Positions 39,640-52,935 of a stretch of 64,000 nucleotides of DNA are shown piece after piece; positions within the stretch are counted from its first letter, which is position 1, and each line of letters begins with the position of its first letter. The translations under genes were made by a program, and so were the position numbers. The DNA is from Azolla caroliniana. Taxonomy: Eukaryota > Polypodiophyta. The stretch covers positions 19,024,694 through 19,088,693 of the forward strand of contig JBHGNT010000017.1 of assembly GCA_043228905.1 (NCBI GenBank). Direction: 5' to 3'. The notes below the pieces were generated by a model. It did not search any database. It was not told the DNA's origin and worked only from the letters and a program-made list of their open reading frames with translations.

Positions 39640-41420
39640 TCGTGTGATATCGGATTTTAGTGTTCAAACATGCGTATCGAAGCTAACATAACTAGGTATG
39701 ATATGGATTTAAAAAAGCAACATTTTAGAACTCAAGTCGAGAGACATGAAGAAATTAGCAAATTAGAGGAGGGAGTGGAGAAGAGCTTGTTTGGAAATAA
39801 AAATGTTCAGACCTGTATCGTGTGATATCGGATTTTTGTGTTCAAACATGCGAATCGAAGTTAACAACACTAGCTATTATATAGAATTAAAAAATCGAGA
39901 ATTTGAAACTCAGGTCGAAAGACATGAAGAAATTAGCAAATTTGAGGAGGGAGTTAAGAAGAGTGCGTGAGTAAATTGAAATGTTAATACCGGTCTCGTG
40001 TGATATCGGATTTTTGAGTTCAAACAGGCAAATCGAAGCTAACAACACTAGCTATTCTATGGAATTAAAAAATCGACAATTTGAAACTAAGGTTGAGAGA
40101 CATGAAGAAACTAGAAAATTTGAGGAGGGAGTTGAGAAGAGGGCGTGAGTAAATTCAAATGTTCATACCTGGCTCGTGCAATATCGGATTTTAGTGTTCA
40201 AACATGCGTATCGAAGCTAACAACACTAGCTATGATATGGATTTAAAAATTCAAGATTTTGAAACTTAGGTCGAGAGACACGAAGAGATTAGCAAATTTG
40301 AGGAGGGAGTTGAGAAGAGCTCGTGAGTAAATGGAAATGTTCATACTTGGCGCATGTGATATCGGATTTTTGTGTTCAAACATGCGAATCGAGGCTAATA
40401 AATCTAGCTATTATATGGAATTAAAAAATCAAGAATTTCAAACTCAGGTCGAGAGACATGAAGAAATTAGCAAATTTGAGGAGGGAGTTGAGAAGAGGGC
40501 GTGAGTAAATTCAAATGTTCATACCTGGCTCGTGTCATATCAGATTTTAGTGTTCAAACATGCGAATCGAAGCTAACAACACTAGCTATGATATCAAATT
40601 AAAAAATCAAGAATTTCAAACTGAGGTCGAGAGATACGAAAAAATTAGCAAATTTGAGGAGGGAGTTGAGAAGAGGGTGTCAGTAAATTCAAATGTTCAT
40701 ACCTGGCTCCTGTGATATCAGATTTTAGTGTTCAAACATTCGAATCGAAGCTAACAACACTAGCTATGATATAAAATTAAAAAATCAAGAATTTGAAACT
40801 CAGGTCGAGAGACATGAAGAAATTAGAAAATTAGAGGAGGGAGTGGAGAAGAGCCTGTTAGGAAATAAAAATGTTTATACCTGGATCGTGTGATATCGGA
40901 TTTTAGTGTTCAAAATGCAAATCGAAGCTAACAACACTAGCTATGACATGGAATTAAAAATTCAAGATTTTGAAACTTAGGTCGAGAGACACGAAGAGAT
41001 TAGCATATTTGAGGAGGGAGTTGAGAAGAGCGCGTGAGTAAATTCAAATGTTAATATCTGTCTCGTGTGATATCGGATTTTTGTGTTCAAACATGCGAAT
41101 CGAGGCTAATAAATCTAGCTATTATATGGAATTAAAAAATCAAGAATTTCAAACTCAGGTCGAGAAACATGAAGAAATTAGCAAATTTGAGGAGGGAGTT
41201 GAGAAGAGGGCGTGAGTAAATTCAAATATTCATACCTGGCTCGTGTCATATCAGATTTTAGTGTTCAAACATGCGAATCGAAGCTAACAACACTAGCTAT
41301 GATATCAAATTAAAAAATCAAGAATTTCAAACTGAGGTCGAGAGATACGAAAAAATTAGCAAATTTGAGGAGGGAGTTGAGAAGAGGGTGTCAGTAAATT
41401 CAAATGTTCATACCTGGCTC
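39640..41420 (+). repeat. 10-monomer higher-order repeat, copy 2
   Basis: This is an adjacent head-to-tail copy of 37,861-39,639, with the same shared rarities (for example TGTTCAAAATGCAAATCG, which lacks two bases in both). It differs mainly at a patch of about 40 bp at 40,319-40,362 taken from another subfamily. After about 41,430 the copies part. Confidence 0.85.
40319..40362 (+). repeat. Short subfamily-switch patch (possible gene conversion)
   Basis: Copy 2 of the 10-monomer unit reads CTCGTGAGTAAATGGAAATG and TTCATACTTGGCGCATGTG here. Copy 1 at the same place (about 38,540) reads CGCGTGAGTAAATTCAAATG and TTAATACCTGTCTCGTGTG. The patch resembles the monomer near 42,790 (AAATGGAAATGTTCATACTT), and both sides of it return to the copy 1 pattern. 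Confidence 0.7.
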
Positions 41421-43856
41421 GTGTGATATCAGATTTTAGTGTTCAAACATTCGAATCGAAGCTAACAACACTAGCTATGATATGAAATTAAAAAATCAAG
41501 AATTTGAAACTCAGGTCGAGGGACATGAAGAAATTAGAAAATTAGAGGAGGGAGTGGAGAAGAGGCTGTTTGGAAATGAGAATGTTCATACATAGCTCAT
41601 GTGATATCGGATTTTAGTGTTCAAACATGGGAATCGAAGCTAACAACACTAGCTATGATATGTAATTAAAAAATCAAGAATTTGTAACTCAGGTCGAGAA
41701 GCATGAAGAAATTAGCAAATTTGAGGAGGGAGTTGAGAAGAGGGCGTGAGTAAATTCAAATGTTCATACCTGGCTCGTGTGATATCAGATTTTAGTGTTC
41801 AAACATGCGAATCGGAGCTAACAATGCTAGCTATGATATGGATTTTAAAAATCAAGATTTTTAAACTCAGGTCGAGAGACATGATGAATTTAGCAAATTT
41901 GAGGAGGGAGTTGAGAAGAGCTCGTGACTAAAGTGGAATGTTCATACCTGGCTCGTGTGATCCCGGATTGTCGTGTTCAAAGATGGGAATCGATGCTCAC
42001 AAACTAGCTATGATATGGAATTAAAAAATCTAGAATTTGAAGAAATTAGCAAATTTGAGGAGGTAGCGGAGAAGAGTTCGTTAAGAAATGAAAATGTTCA
42101 TACCTGGCTCGTGTGATATCGGATTTTAGTGTTGCAACATGCGAATCGAAGCTAACAACACTAGCTATGATATGGATTTTAAAAATCTAGATTTTTAAAC
42201 TCAGGTCGAGAGACATGAAGAAATTAGCAAATTATTGAGGGAGTGGAGAAGAGCCTGTTTGGAAATGAAAATGTTCATACCTGGATCGTGTGATATCGAA
42301 TTTTTGTGTTCAAACATGCGAATTGAAGCTAACAACACTAGCTATGATATGGAATTAAAAAATCATGATTTTGAAACTCAGGTCGAGAGACATGAAGAAA
42401 TTAGCAAATTTGAGGAGGGGGTTGAGAAGAGGGCATGAGTAAATTGAAATATTCATACCTGGCTCGTGTGATTCTGGATTTTAGTGTTCAAAGATGCGAA
42501 TCGAAGATCACAAACCTAGCTATGATATAGAATTAAAAAATCTAGAATTTGAAACTCAGGTCGAGAGACATGAAGAAATTAGCAAATTTGAGGAGGTAGT
42601 GGAGAAGAGTTCGTTAAGAAATGAAAATGTTCATACCTGGCTCATGTGATATCAGATTTTAGTGTTCAAACATGCGAATCGAAGCTAACAACACTAACTA
42701 TGCTATGGATTTAAAAAATCAAGATTTCGAAACTCAGGTCCCGAGACATGAAGAAATTAGCAAATTTGAGGAGGGAGTTGAGAAGAGCTCGTGAGTAAAT
42801 GGAAATGTTCATACTTGGCTCATGTGATCCCGGATTGTTGTGTTCAGAAATGCGAATCGAAGCTCACAACACTAGCTATGATATGAAATTAAAAAATCAA
42901 GAATATGAAACTAAGGTCGAGAGACATGAAGAAATTAGCAAATTAGAGGAGGGAGTGGAGAAGAGCCTGTTTAGAAATGAAAATGTTCAGACCAAGATCC
43001 TGTGATATCGGATTTTAGTGTTCAAACATGCAAATCGAAGCTAAGAACACTAGCTATTATATAGAATTAAAGAATCGAGAATTTGAAACTCAGGTCCAGA
43101 GACATGAAGAAATTAGCAAATTTGAGGAGGGAGTTGAGAAGAGGGCGTGAGTAAATTCAAATGTTCATACCTGGCTCGTGTAATATCGGATTTTAGTGTT
43201 CAAACATGCGAATCGAAGCTAATATCACTAGCTATGATATGGATTTAAAAAATCAAGAGTTTGAAACTCAGGTCGAGAGACATGAAGAAATTAGCAAAAT
43301 TGAGGAGGGAGTTGAGAAGAGCTCGTGCGTAAATTGAAATATTCATACCTGGCTCGTGTGATCCCGGATTGTTGTGTTCAAAGATGCAAATCGAAGCTCA
43401 CAACACTAGCTATGATATGGAATTAAAAAATCAAGAATTTGAAACTCAGGTCGAGAGACATGAAGAAATTAGCAAATTTGAGGAGGTAGTGGAGAAGAGC
43501 TCGTTAAGAAATGAAAATGTTGATACCTGGGTCATGTGATATCGGATTTTAGTGTTCAAACATGCGAATCGAAGCTAACAAGACTACCTATGATATGAAA
43601 TTAAAAAATGAAGAGTTTGAAACTCAGGTCGAGACATATGAAGAAATTAGCAAATTAGAGGAGGGAGTGGAGAAGAGCCTGTTTGGAAATGAAAATGTTC
43701 AGACCTGGATCGTGTGATATCGGATTTTTGTGTTCAAACATGCGAATCGAAGCTAACAAAACTAGCTTTTATATAGAATTAAAAAATCGAGAATTTGAAA
43801 CTCAGGTCGAGAGACATGAAGAAATTAGCAAATTTGAGGAGGGAGTTGAGAAGAGG
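41388..43856 (+). repeat. 2,469-bp tandem segmental duplication, copy A
   Basis: From the GTGTCAG marker at 41,388 the sequence repeats from 43,857 at a constant offset of 2,469-2,470 bp, about 14 monomers, one of them short by 21 bp. The copies are nearly identical by eye. Differences include a 3-bp loss near 42,001 (CACAAACTAGC against CACAACACTAGC) and single changes near 42,972 and 42,999. The same tract is also found in the 8,540-11,000 region. Confidence 0.85.
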
Positions 43857-46325
43857 GTGTCAGTAAATTCAAATGTTCATACCTGGCTCGTGTGATATCA
43901 GATTTTAGTGTTCAAACATTCGAATCGAAGCTAACAACACTAGCTATGATATGAAATTAAAAAATCAAGAATTTGAAACTCAGGTCGAGGGACACGAAGA
44001 AATTAGAAAATTAGAGGAGGGAGTGGAGAAGAGGCTGTTTGGAAATGAGAATGTTCATACATAGCTCATGTGATATCGGATTTTAATGTTCAAACATGGG
44101 AATCGAAGCTAACAACACTAGCTATGATATGTAATTAAAAAATCAAGAATTTGTAACTCAGGTCGAGAAGCATGAAGAAATTAGCAAATTTGAGGAGGGA
44201 GTTGAGAAGAGGGCGTGAGTAAATTCAAATGTTCATACCTGGCTCGTGTGATATCAGATTTTAGTGTTCAAACATGCGAATCGAAGCTAACAATGCTAGC
44301 TATGATATGGATTTTAAAAATCAAGATTTTTAAACTCAGGTCGAGAGACATGATGAATTTAGCAAATTTGAGGAGGGAGTTGAGAAGAGCTCGTGACTAA
44401 AGTGGAATGTTCATACCTGGCTCGTGTGATCCCGGATTGTCGTGTTCAAAGATGGGAATCGATGCTCACAACACTAGCTATGATATGGAATTAAAAAATC
44501 TAGAATTTGAAGAAATTAGCAAATTTGAGGAGGTAGCGGAGAAGAGTTCGTTAAGAAATGAAAATGTTCATACCTGGCTCGTGTGATATCGGATTTTAGT
44601 GTTGCAACATGCGAATCGAAGCTAACAACACTAGCTATGATATGGATTTTAAAAATCTAGATTTTTAAACTCAGGTCGAGAGACATGAAGAAATTAGCAA
44701 ATTATTGAGGGAGTGGAGAAGAGCCTGTTTGGAAATGAAAATGTTCATACCTGGATCGTGTGATATCGAATTTTTGTGTTCAAACATGCGAATTGAAGCT
44801 AACAACACTAGCTATGATATGGAATTAAAAAATCATGATTTTGAAACTCAGGTCGAGAGACATGAAGAAATTAGCAAATTTGAGGAGGGGGTTGAGAAGA
44901 GGGCATGAGTAAATTGAAATGTTCATACCTGGCTCGTGTGATTCTGGATTTTAGTGTTCAAAGATGCGAATCGAAGATCACAAACCTAGCTATGATATAG
45001 AATTAAAAAATCTAGAATTTGAAACTCAGGTCGAGAGACATGAAGAAATTAGCAAATTTGAGGAGGTAGTGGAGAAGAGTTCGTTAAGAAATGAAAATGT
45101 TCATACCTGGCTCATGTGATATCAGATTTTAGTGTTCAAACATGCGAATCGAAGCTAACAACACTAACTATGCTATGGATTTAAAAAATCAAGATTTCGA
45201 AACTCAGGTCCCGAGACATGAAGAAATTAGCAAATTTGAGGAGGGAGTTGAGAAGAGCTCGTGAGTAAATGGAAATGTTCATACTTGGCTCATGTGATCC
45301 TGGATTGTTGTGTTCAGAAATGCGAATCGAAGCTCACAACACTAGTTATGATATGAAATTAAAAAATCAAGAATATGAAACTAAGGTCGAGAGACATGAA
45401 GAAATTAGCAAATTAGAGGAGGGAGTGGAGAAGAGCCTGTTTGGAAATGAAAATGTTCAGACCAGGATCCTGTGATATCGGATTTTAGTGTTCAAACATG
45501 CAAATCGAAGCTAAGAACACTAGCTATTATATAGAATTAAAGAATCGAGAATTTGAAACTCAGGTCCAGAGACATGAAGAAATTAGCAAATTTGAGGAGG
45601 GAGTTGAGAAGAGGGCGTGAGTAAATTCAAATGTTCATACCTGGCTCGTGTAATATCGGATTTTAGTGTTCAAACATGCGAATCGAAGCTAATATCACTA
45701 GCTATGATATGGATTTAAAAAATCAAGAGTTTGAAACTCAGGTCGAGAGACATGAAGAAATTAGCAAAATTGAGGAGGGAGTTGAGAAGAGCTCGTGCGT
45801 AAATTGAAATATTCATACCTGGCTCGTGTGATCCCGGATTGTTGTGTTCAAAGATGCAAATCGAAGCTCACAACACTAGCTATGATATGGAATTAAAAAA
45901 TCAAGAATTTGAAACTCAGGTCGAGAGACATGAAGAAATTAGCAAATTTGAGGAGGTAGTGGAGAAGAGCTCGTTAAGAAATGAAAATGTTGATACCTGG
46001 GTCATGTGATATCGGATTTTAGTGTTCAAACATGCGAATCGAAGCTAACAAGACTACCTATGATATGAAATTAAAAAATGAAGAGTTTGAAACTCAGGTC
46101 GAGAGACATGAAGAAATTAGCAAATTAGAGGAGGGAGTGGAGAAGAGCCTGTTTGGAAATGAAAATGTTCAGACCTGGATCGTGTGATATCGGATTTTTG
46201 TGTTCAAACATGCGAATCGAAGCTAACAACACTAGCTTTTATATAGAATTAAAAAATCGAGAATTTGAAACTCAGGTCGAGAGACATGAAGAAATTAGCA
46301 AATTTGAGGAGGGAGTTGAGAAGAG
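43857..46325 (+). repeat. 2,469-bp tandem segmental duplication, copy B
   Basis: Head-to-tail copy of 41,388-43,856. Copy B, not A, is continuous with the rest of the 6.7-kb segment shared with 8,540-15,261. The A/B seam lies at the GAGAAGAGGGTGTCAG motif at 43,857, where the paralogue at 11,001-11,015 and the end of copy B read GAGAAGAGGGCGTGAG. Confidence 0.85.
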
Positions 46326-49300
46326 GGCGTGAGTAAATTCAAATGTTCATACCTGGCTCGTGTGATATCGGATTTTAGTGTTCAAACATGCGTATCGAAG
46401 CTAACATAACTAGGTATGATATGGATTTAAAAAAGCAACATTTTAAAACTCAGGTCGAGAGACATGAAGAAATTAGCAAATTAGAGGAGGGAGTGGAGAA
46501 GAGCTTGTTTGGAAATAAAAATGTTCAGACCTGGATCCTGTGATATCGGATTTTTGTGTTCAAACATGCGAATCGAAGTTAACAACACTAGCTATTATAT
46601 AGAATTAAAAAATCGAGAATTTGAAACTCAGGTCGAAAGACATGAAGAAATTAGCAAATTCGAGGAGTGAGTTAAGAAGAGCGCGTGAGTAAATTGAAAT
46701 GTTAATACCGGTCTCGTGTGATATCGGATTTTTGAGTTCAAATAGGCAAATCGAAGCTAACAACACTAGCTATTCTATGGAATTAAAAAATTGACAATTT
46801 GAAACTAAGGTGGAGAGACATGAAGAAATTAGCAAATTTGAGGAGGGAGTTGAGAAGAGGGTGTGAGTAAATTCAAATGTTCATACCTGGCTCGTGTAAT
46901 ATCGGATTTTAGTGTTCAAACATGCGAATCGAAGCTAACAACACTAGCTATGATATGGATTTAAAAATTCAAGATTTTGAAACTTAGGTCGAGAGACACG
47001 AAGAGATTAGCAAATTTGAGGAGGGAGTTGAGAAGAGCGCGTGAGTAAATTCAAATGTTAATACCTGTCTCCTGTGATATCGGATTTTTGTGTTCAAACA
47101 TGCGAATCGAGGCTAATAAATCTAGCTATTATATGGAATTAAAAAATCAAGAATTTCAAACTCAGGTCGAGAGACATGAAGAAATTAGCAAATTTGAGGA
47201 GGGAGTTGAGAAGAGGGCGTGAGTAAATTCAAATGTTCATACCTGGCTCGTGTGATATCAGATTTTAGTGTTCAAACATGCGAATCGAAGCTAACAACAC
47301 TAGCTATGATATCAAATTTAAAAATCAAGAATTTCAAACTGAGGTCGAGAGATACGAAAAAATTAGCAAATTTGAGGAGGGAGTTGAGAAGAGGGTGTCA
47401 GTAAATTCAAATGTTCATACCTGGCTCGTGTGATATCAGATTTTAGTGTTCAAACATTCGAATCGAAGCTAACAACACTAGCTATGATATGAAATTAAAA
47501 AATCAAGAATTTGAAACTCAGGTGGAGAGACATGAAGAAATCAACAAATTAGAGGAGGGAGTGGAGAAGAGCCTGTTAGGAAATAAAAATGTTCATACCT
47601 GGATCGTGTGATATCGGATTTTAGTGTTCAAACATGCAAATCGAAGCTAACAACACTAGCTATGACATGGAATTAAAAATTCAAGATTTTGAAACTTAGG
47701 TCAAGAGACACGAAGAAATTAGCAAATTTGAGGAGGGAGTTGAGAAGAGCGCGTGAGTAAATTCAAATGTTAATACCTGTCTCGTGTGATATCGGATCTT
47801 TGTGTTCAAACATGCGAATCGACGCTAACAACACTAGCTATTCTATCGAATTAAAAAATTGACAATTTGAAACTCAGATCGAGAGACATGAAGAAATTAG
47901 CAAATTTGAGGAGGAAGTTGAGAATAGGGCGTGAGTAAATTCAAATGTTCATACCTGGCTCGTGTTATATCGGATTTTAGTGTTCAAACATGCGAATCGA
48001 AGCTAACAACACTAGCTATGATATGGATTTAAAAATTCAAGATTTTGAAACTTAGGTCGAGAGACATGAAGAGATTAGCAAATTTGAGGAGGGAGTTGAG
48101 AAGAGAGCGTGAGTAAATTCAAATGTTCATACCTGGCTCGTGTCATATCAGATTTTAGTGTTCAGACATGCGAATCGAAGCTAACAACACTAGCTATGAT
48201 ATCAAATTAAAAAATCAAGAATTTAAACTCAAGTCGAGAGACATGAAGATATTAGCAAATTAGAGAAGGGAGTGGAGAAGAGCAGGTTTGGAAATGAAAA
48301 TGTTCATACCTGGATCGCGTGACATCGGATTTTTGTGTTGAAACATGCCAATCGAAGCTAACAATACTAGCTATGATATGGAATTAAAAAACTCAAGAAT
48401 TCGAAACTTAAGAAATCAAAATGTTCATACCTGGAGAAGAGCCTGTTAGGAAATCAAAATGTTCATACCTGGATCGTGTGATATCGGATTTTAGTGTTCA
48501 AACATGCAACTCGAAGCTAACAACACTAGCTATGATATGGAATTAAAAATTCAAGATTTTGAATCTTAGGTTGAGAGACATGAAGAAATTAGCAAATTTG
48601 AGGGGGGAGTTGAGAAGAGCGCGTGAGTAAATTGAAATGTTAATACCTGTCTCATGTGATATCGGTTTTTGTGTTCAAACATGCGAATCGAAGCTAACAA
48701 CACTAGCTTTTTTATGGAATTAAAAAATCGAGAATTTGAAACTCAGGTCGAGAGACATGAAGAAATTAACAAATTAGAGGAGGGAGTGGAGAAGAGCCTC
48801 TTAGGAAATCAAAATGTTCATACCTGGATCGTGTGATATCGGATTTTAGTGTTCAAACATGCAAATCGAAGCTAACAACACTAACTATGATATATAGAAT
48901 TAAAAATTCAAGATTTTGAAACTTAGGTCAAGAGACACGAAGAAATTAGCAAATTTGAGGAGGGAGTTGAGAAGAGCGCGTGAGTAAATTCAAATGTTAA
49001 TACCTGCCTCGTGTGATATCGGATTTTTGTGTTCAAACATGCGAATCGACGCTAAGAACACTAGCTATTATATGGAATTAAAAAATCAAGAATTTGAAAC
49101 TCAGGTCGACAAACATGAAGAAATTAACAAATTTGAGGAGGGAGTTGAGAAGAGAGCGTGAGTAAATTCAAATGTTCACACTTGGATCAGTTTATATCGG
49201 ATTTTAGTGTTCAAACATGTGAATCGAAGCAAACAACACTAGCCATGATATAGGTTCAGAAAATCAAGATTTCGAATCTCAGGTCGAGAGACATGAAGAC

Positions 49301-50579
49301 ATTAGCAAATTTGAGGAGGGAGTTGAGAAGAGAGCGTCACTAAATTGAAATGTTCACATCTGGCTCGTGTTATATCGGATTTTAGTGTTGAAACATGCGA
49401 ATCGAACTTAACAACACTAGCTATGATATGGATATAAAAAATCAAGATTTTGAAACTTAGGTCGAGAGACATGAAGAAATTAGCAAATTTGAGGGGGGAG
49501 TTGAGAAGAGCGCGTGAGTAAATTGAAATGTTAATACCTCTCTCTTGTGATATCGGATTTTTGTGTTCAAACATGCGAATCGAAGCTAACAATACTAGCT
49601 ATTATATGGAATTAAAAAATCTAGAATTTGAAACTCAGATCGAGAGACATGAAGAAATTAGCAAATTTGAGGAGGGAGTTGAGAAGAGGGCGTGAGTAAA
49701 TTCAAATGTTCATACCTGGCTCGTGTGATATCGGATTTTAGTGTTCAAACATGCGAATCGAAGCTAACATCACTAGCTATGATATGGATTTAAAAAATCA
49801 AGATTTTGAAACTCAGGTCAAGAGACATGAAGAAATTAGCAAAATTGAGGAGGGAGTTGAGAAGAGAGCGTGAGTAAATTCAAATGTTCACACCTGGCTC
49901 GTGTTATATTGGATTTTAGTGTTCAAACATGTGAATCGAAGCTAACAACACTAGCCATGATATGGATTTAGAAAATCAAGATTTTGAATCTTAGGTCGAG
50001 AGACATGAAGAAATTAGCAAATTTGACGGGGGAGTTGAGAAGATCGCGTGAGTAAATTGAAATGTTAATACCTGTCTCATGTGATATCGGATTTTTGTGT
50101 TCAAACATGCGAATCGAAGCTAACAACACTAGCTTTTTTATGGAATTAAAAAATCGAGAATTTGAAACTCAGGTCGAGAGACATGAAGAAATTAGCAAAT
50201 TTGAGGAGGGAGTCGAGAAGAGCTTGTTTGGAAATAAAAATGTTCAGACCTGGATCGTGTGATATCGGATTTTTGTGTTCAAACATGCGAATCGAAGTTA
50301 ACAACACTAGCTATTATATAGAATTAAATAATCGAGAATTTGAAACTCAGGTCCAGAGACATGAAGAAATTAGCAAATTTGAGGAGGGAGTTCAGAAGAG
50401 CACGTGAGTAAATTGAAATGTTAATACCGGTCTCGTGTGATATCGGATTTTTGAGTTCAAACAGGTAAATCGAAGCTAACAACACTAGCTATTTTATGGA
50501 ATTAAAAAATCGAGAATTTGAAACTCAGGTTGAGAGACATGAAGAAATTAGCAAATTAGAGGAGGGAGTGGAGAAGAGC
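43857..50579 (+). repeat. 6.7-kb duplicated segment, right copy
   Basis: Counterpart of 8,540-15,261 at offset about 35,317. It carries the same 38-bp duplication scar (48,412/48,450) and the same sequence of rare variants. Private changes exist, for example ATATATAGAATT near 48,894 and AATAATCGAG near 50,328. After 50,579 it continues as CTGTTAGGAAATC, whereas the left copy jumps to other sequence. Confidence 0.85.
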
Positions 50580-50744
50580 CTGTTAGGAAATCAAAATGTT
50601 CATACCTAGATCGTGTGATATCGGAGTTTAGTGTTCAAACATGCAAATCGAAGCTAACAACACTAGCTATGATATGGATTTAAAAATTCAAGATTTTGAA
50701 ACTTAGGTCGAGAGACACGAAGAGATTAGCAAATTTGAGGAGGG

Positions 50745-50790
50745 AGTGGAGAAGAGCCTGTTTGGATCGTGTGATATCGGATTTTTGTGT
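50745..50790 (+). repeat. Short deletion joint
   Basis: GAGCCTGTTTGGA joins TCGTGTGATATCGG. The usual AATGAAAATGTTCATACCTGG between two GGA motifs is missing, a loss of about 22 bp at a direct GGA repeat. Confidence 0.75.
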
Positions 50791-52889
50791 TCAAACATGC
50801 GAATCGAGGCTAATAAATCTAGCTATTATATGGAATTAAAAAATCAAGAATTTCAAACTCAGGTCAAGAGACATGAAGAAATTAGCAAATTTGAGGAGGG
50901 AGTTGAGAAGAGGGCGTGAGTAAATTCAAATGTTCATACCTGGCTCGTGTCAAATCAGATTTTAGTTTTGAAACATGCGAATCGAAGGTAACAACACTAG
51001 TTATGATATCAAATTAAAAAATCAAGAATTTCAAACTGAGGTCGAGAGATACGAAAAAATTAGCAAATTTGAAGAGGGAGTTGAGAAGAGGGTGTCAGTA
51101 AATTCAAATGTTCATACCTGGCTCGTGTGATATCAGATTTTAGTGTTCAAACATTCGAATCGAAGCTAACAACACTAGCTATGATATGAAATTAAAAAAT
51201 CAAGAATTTGAAACTCAGGTCGAGAGACATGAAGAAATCAGCAAATTAGAGGAGGGAGTGGAGAAGAGCCTGTTAGGAAATCAAAATGTTCATACCTGGA
51301 TCGTGTGATATCGGATTTTAGTGTTCAAACATGCAAATCGAAGCTAACAACACTAGCTATGACATGGAATTAAAAATTCAAGATTTTGAAACTTAGGTCA
51401 AGAGACAAGAAGAAATTAGCAAATTTCAGGAGGGCGTTGAGAAGAGCGCGTGAGTAAATTCAAATGTTCATACCTGGCTCGTGTCATATCAGATTTTAGT
51501 GTTCAAACATGCGAATCGACGCTAACAACACTAGCTATTATATGGAATTAAAAAATCGACTATTTGAAACTTAGGTCGAGAGACATGAAGAAATTAACAA
51601 ATTTGAGGAGGGAGTTGAGAAGAGAGCGTGAGTAAATTCAAATGTTCACACTTGGATCAGGTTATATCGGATTTTAGTGTTCAAACATGTGAATCGAAGC
51701 TAACAACACTAGCTATTATATGGATTTAAAAAATCAAGATTTTGAAACTTAGGTCGAGAGACATGAAGAAATTAGCAAATTTGAGGGGAGAGTTTAGAAG
51801 AGCGCGTGAGTAAATTGAAATGTTAATACCTGTCTCGTGTGATATCGAATTTTTGTGTTCAAACATGCGAATCGAGGCTAACAATACTAGCTATTATATG
51901 GAAATAAAAAATCAAGAAATTAACAAATTTGAGGAGGGAGTTGAGAAGAGAGCGTGACTAAATTCAAATGTTCACACCTGGCTCGTGTTATATCGGATTT
52001 TAGTGTTCAAACATGTGAATCGAAGCTAACAACGCTAGCCATGATATGGATTTAGAAAATCAAGATTTTGAATCTTAGGTCGAGAGACATGAAGAAATTA
52101 GCAAATTTGAGGGGGGAGTTGAGAAGAGCGCGTGAGTAAATTGAAATGTTATTACCTGGCACGTGTCAAATCAGATTTTCGTTTTGAAACATGCGAATCA
52201 AAGCTAACATCACTAGCTATGATATCAAATTATAAAATCAAGAATTTCAAACTGAGGTCAAGAGATACGAAAAAATTAGCAAATTTGAAGAGGGAGTTGA
52301 GAAGAGGGTGTCAGTAAATTCAAATATTCATACCTGGCTCGTGTGATATCAGATTTTAGTGTTCAAACATTCGAATCGAAGCTAACAACACTAGCTATGA
52401 TATGAAATTAAAAAATCAAGAATTTGAAACTCAGGTCGAGAGACATGAAGAAATCAGCAAATTAGAGGAGGGAGTGGAGAAGAGCCTGTTAGGAAATCAA
52501 AATGTTCATACCTGGATCGTGTGATATCGGATTTCTGTGTTCAAACATGCAAATCGAAGCTAACAACACTAGCTATGACATGGAATTAAAAATTCAAGAT
52601 TTTGAAACTTAGGTCGAGAGACACGAAGAAATTAGCAAATTTCAGGAGGGCGTTGAGTAGAGAGCGTGAGTAAATTCAAACGTTCACACCTGGCTCGTGT
52701 TATATCGGATTTTGGTGTTCAAACATGTGAATCGAAGCTAACAACACTAGCCATGATATGGATTTAGAAAATCAAGATTTTGAATCTTAGGTCGAGAGAC
52801 ATGAAGAAATTAGCAAATTTGAGGAGGGAGTTGAGAAGATCGCGTGAGTAAATTGAAATGTTAATACCTGTCTCGTGTGATATCGGATT

Positions 52890-52935
52890 TTCGTGTTCAA
52901 ACATGCGAATCGAATCGAGAAGTTGAAACTCAGGT
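52890..52935 (+). repeat. Truncated monomer joint
   Basis: CATGCGAATCGA joins ATCGAGAAGTTGAAAC near 52,912. The AAGCTAACAACACTAGC and ATTAAAAA part, about 50 bp, is lost at a shared ATCGA. Confidence 0.8.

Noticed and set aside
49302-49592. 96-codon reverse-strand frame in forward family A
   Set aside because: It is the complement of ordinary monomers, and the equivalent at 14,071-14,274 is shorter because of a single base change. There is no sign of conservation as protein.
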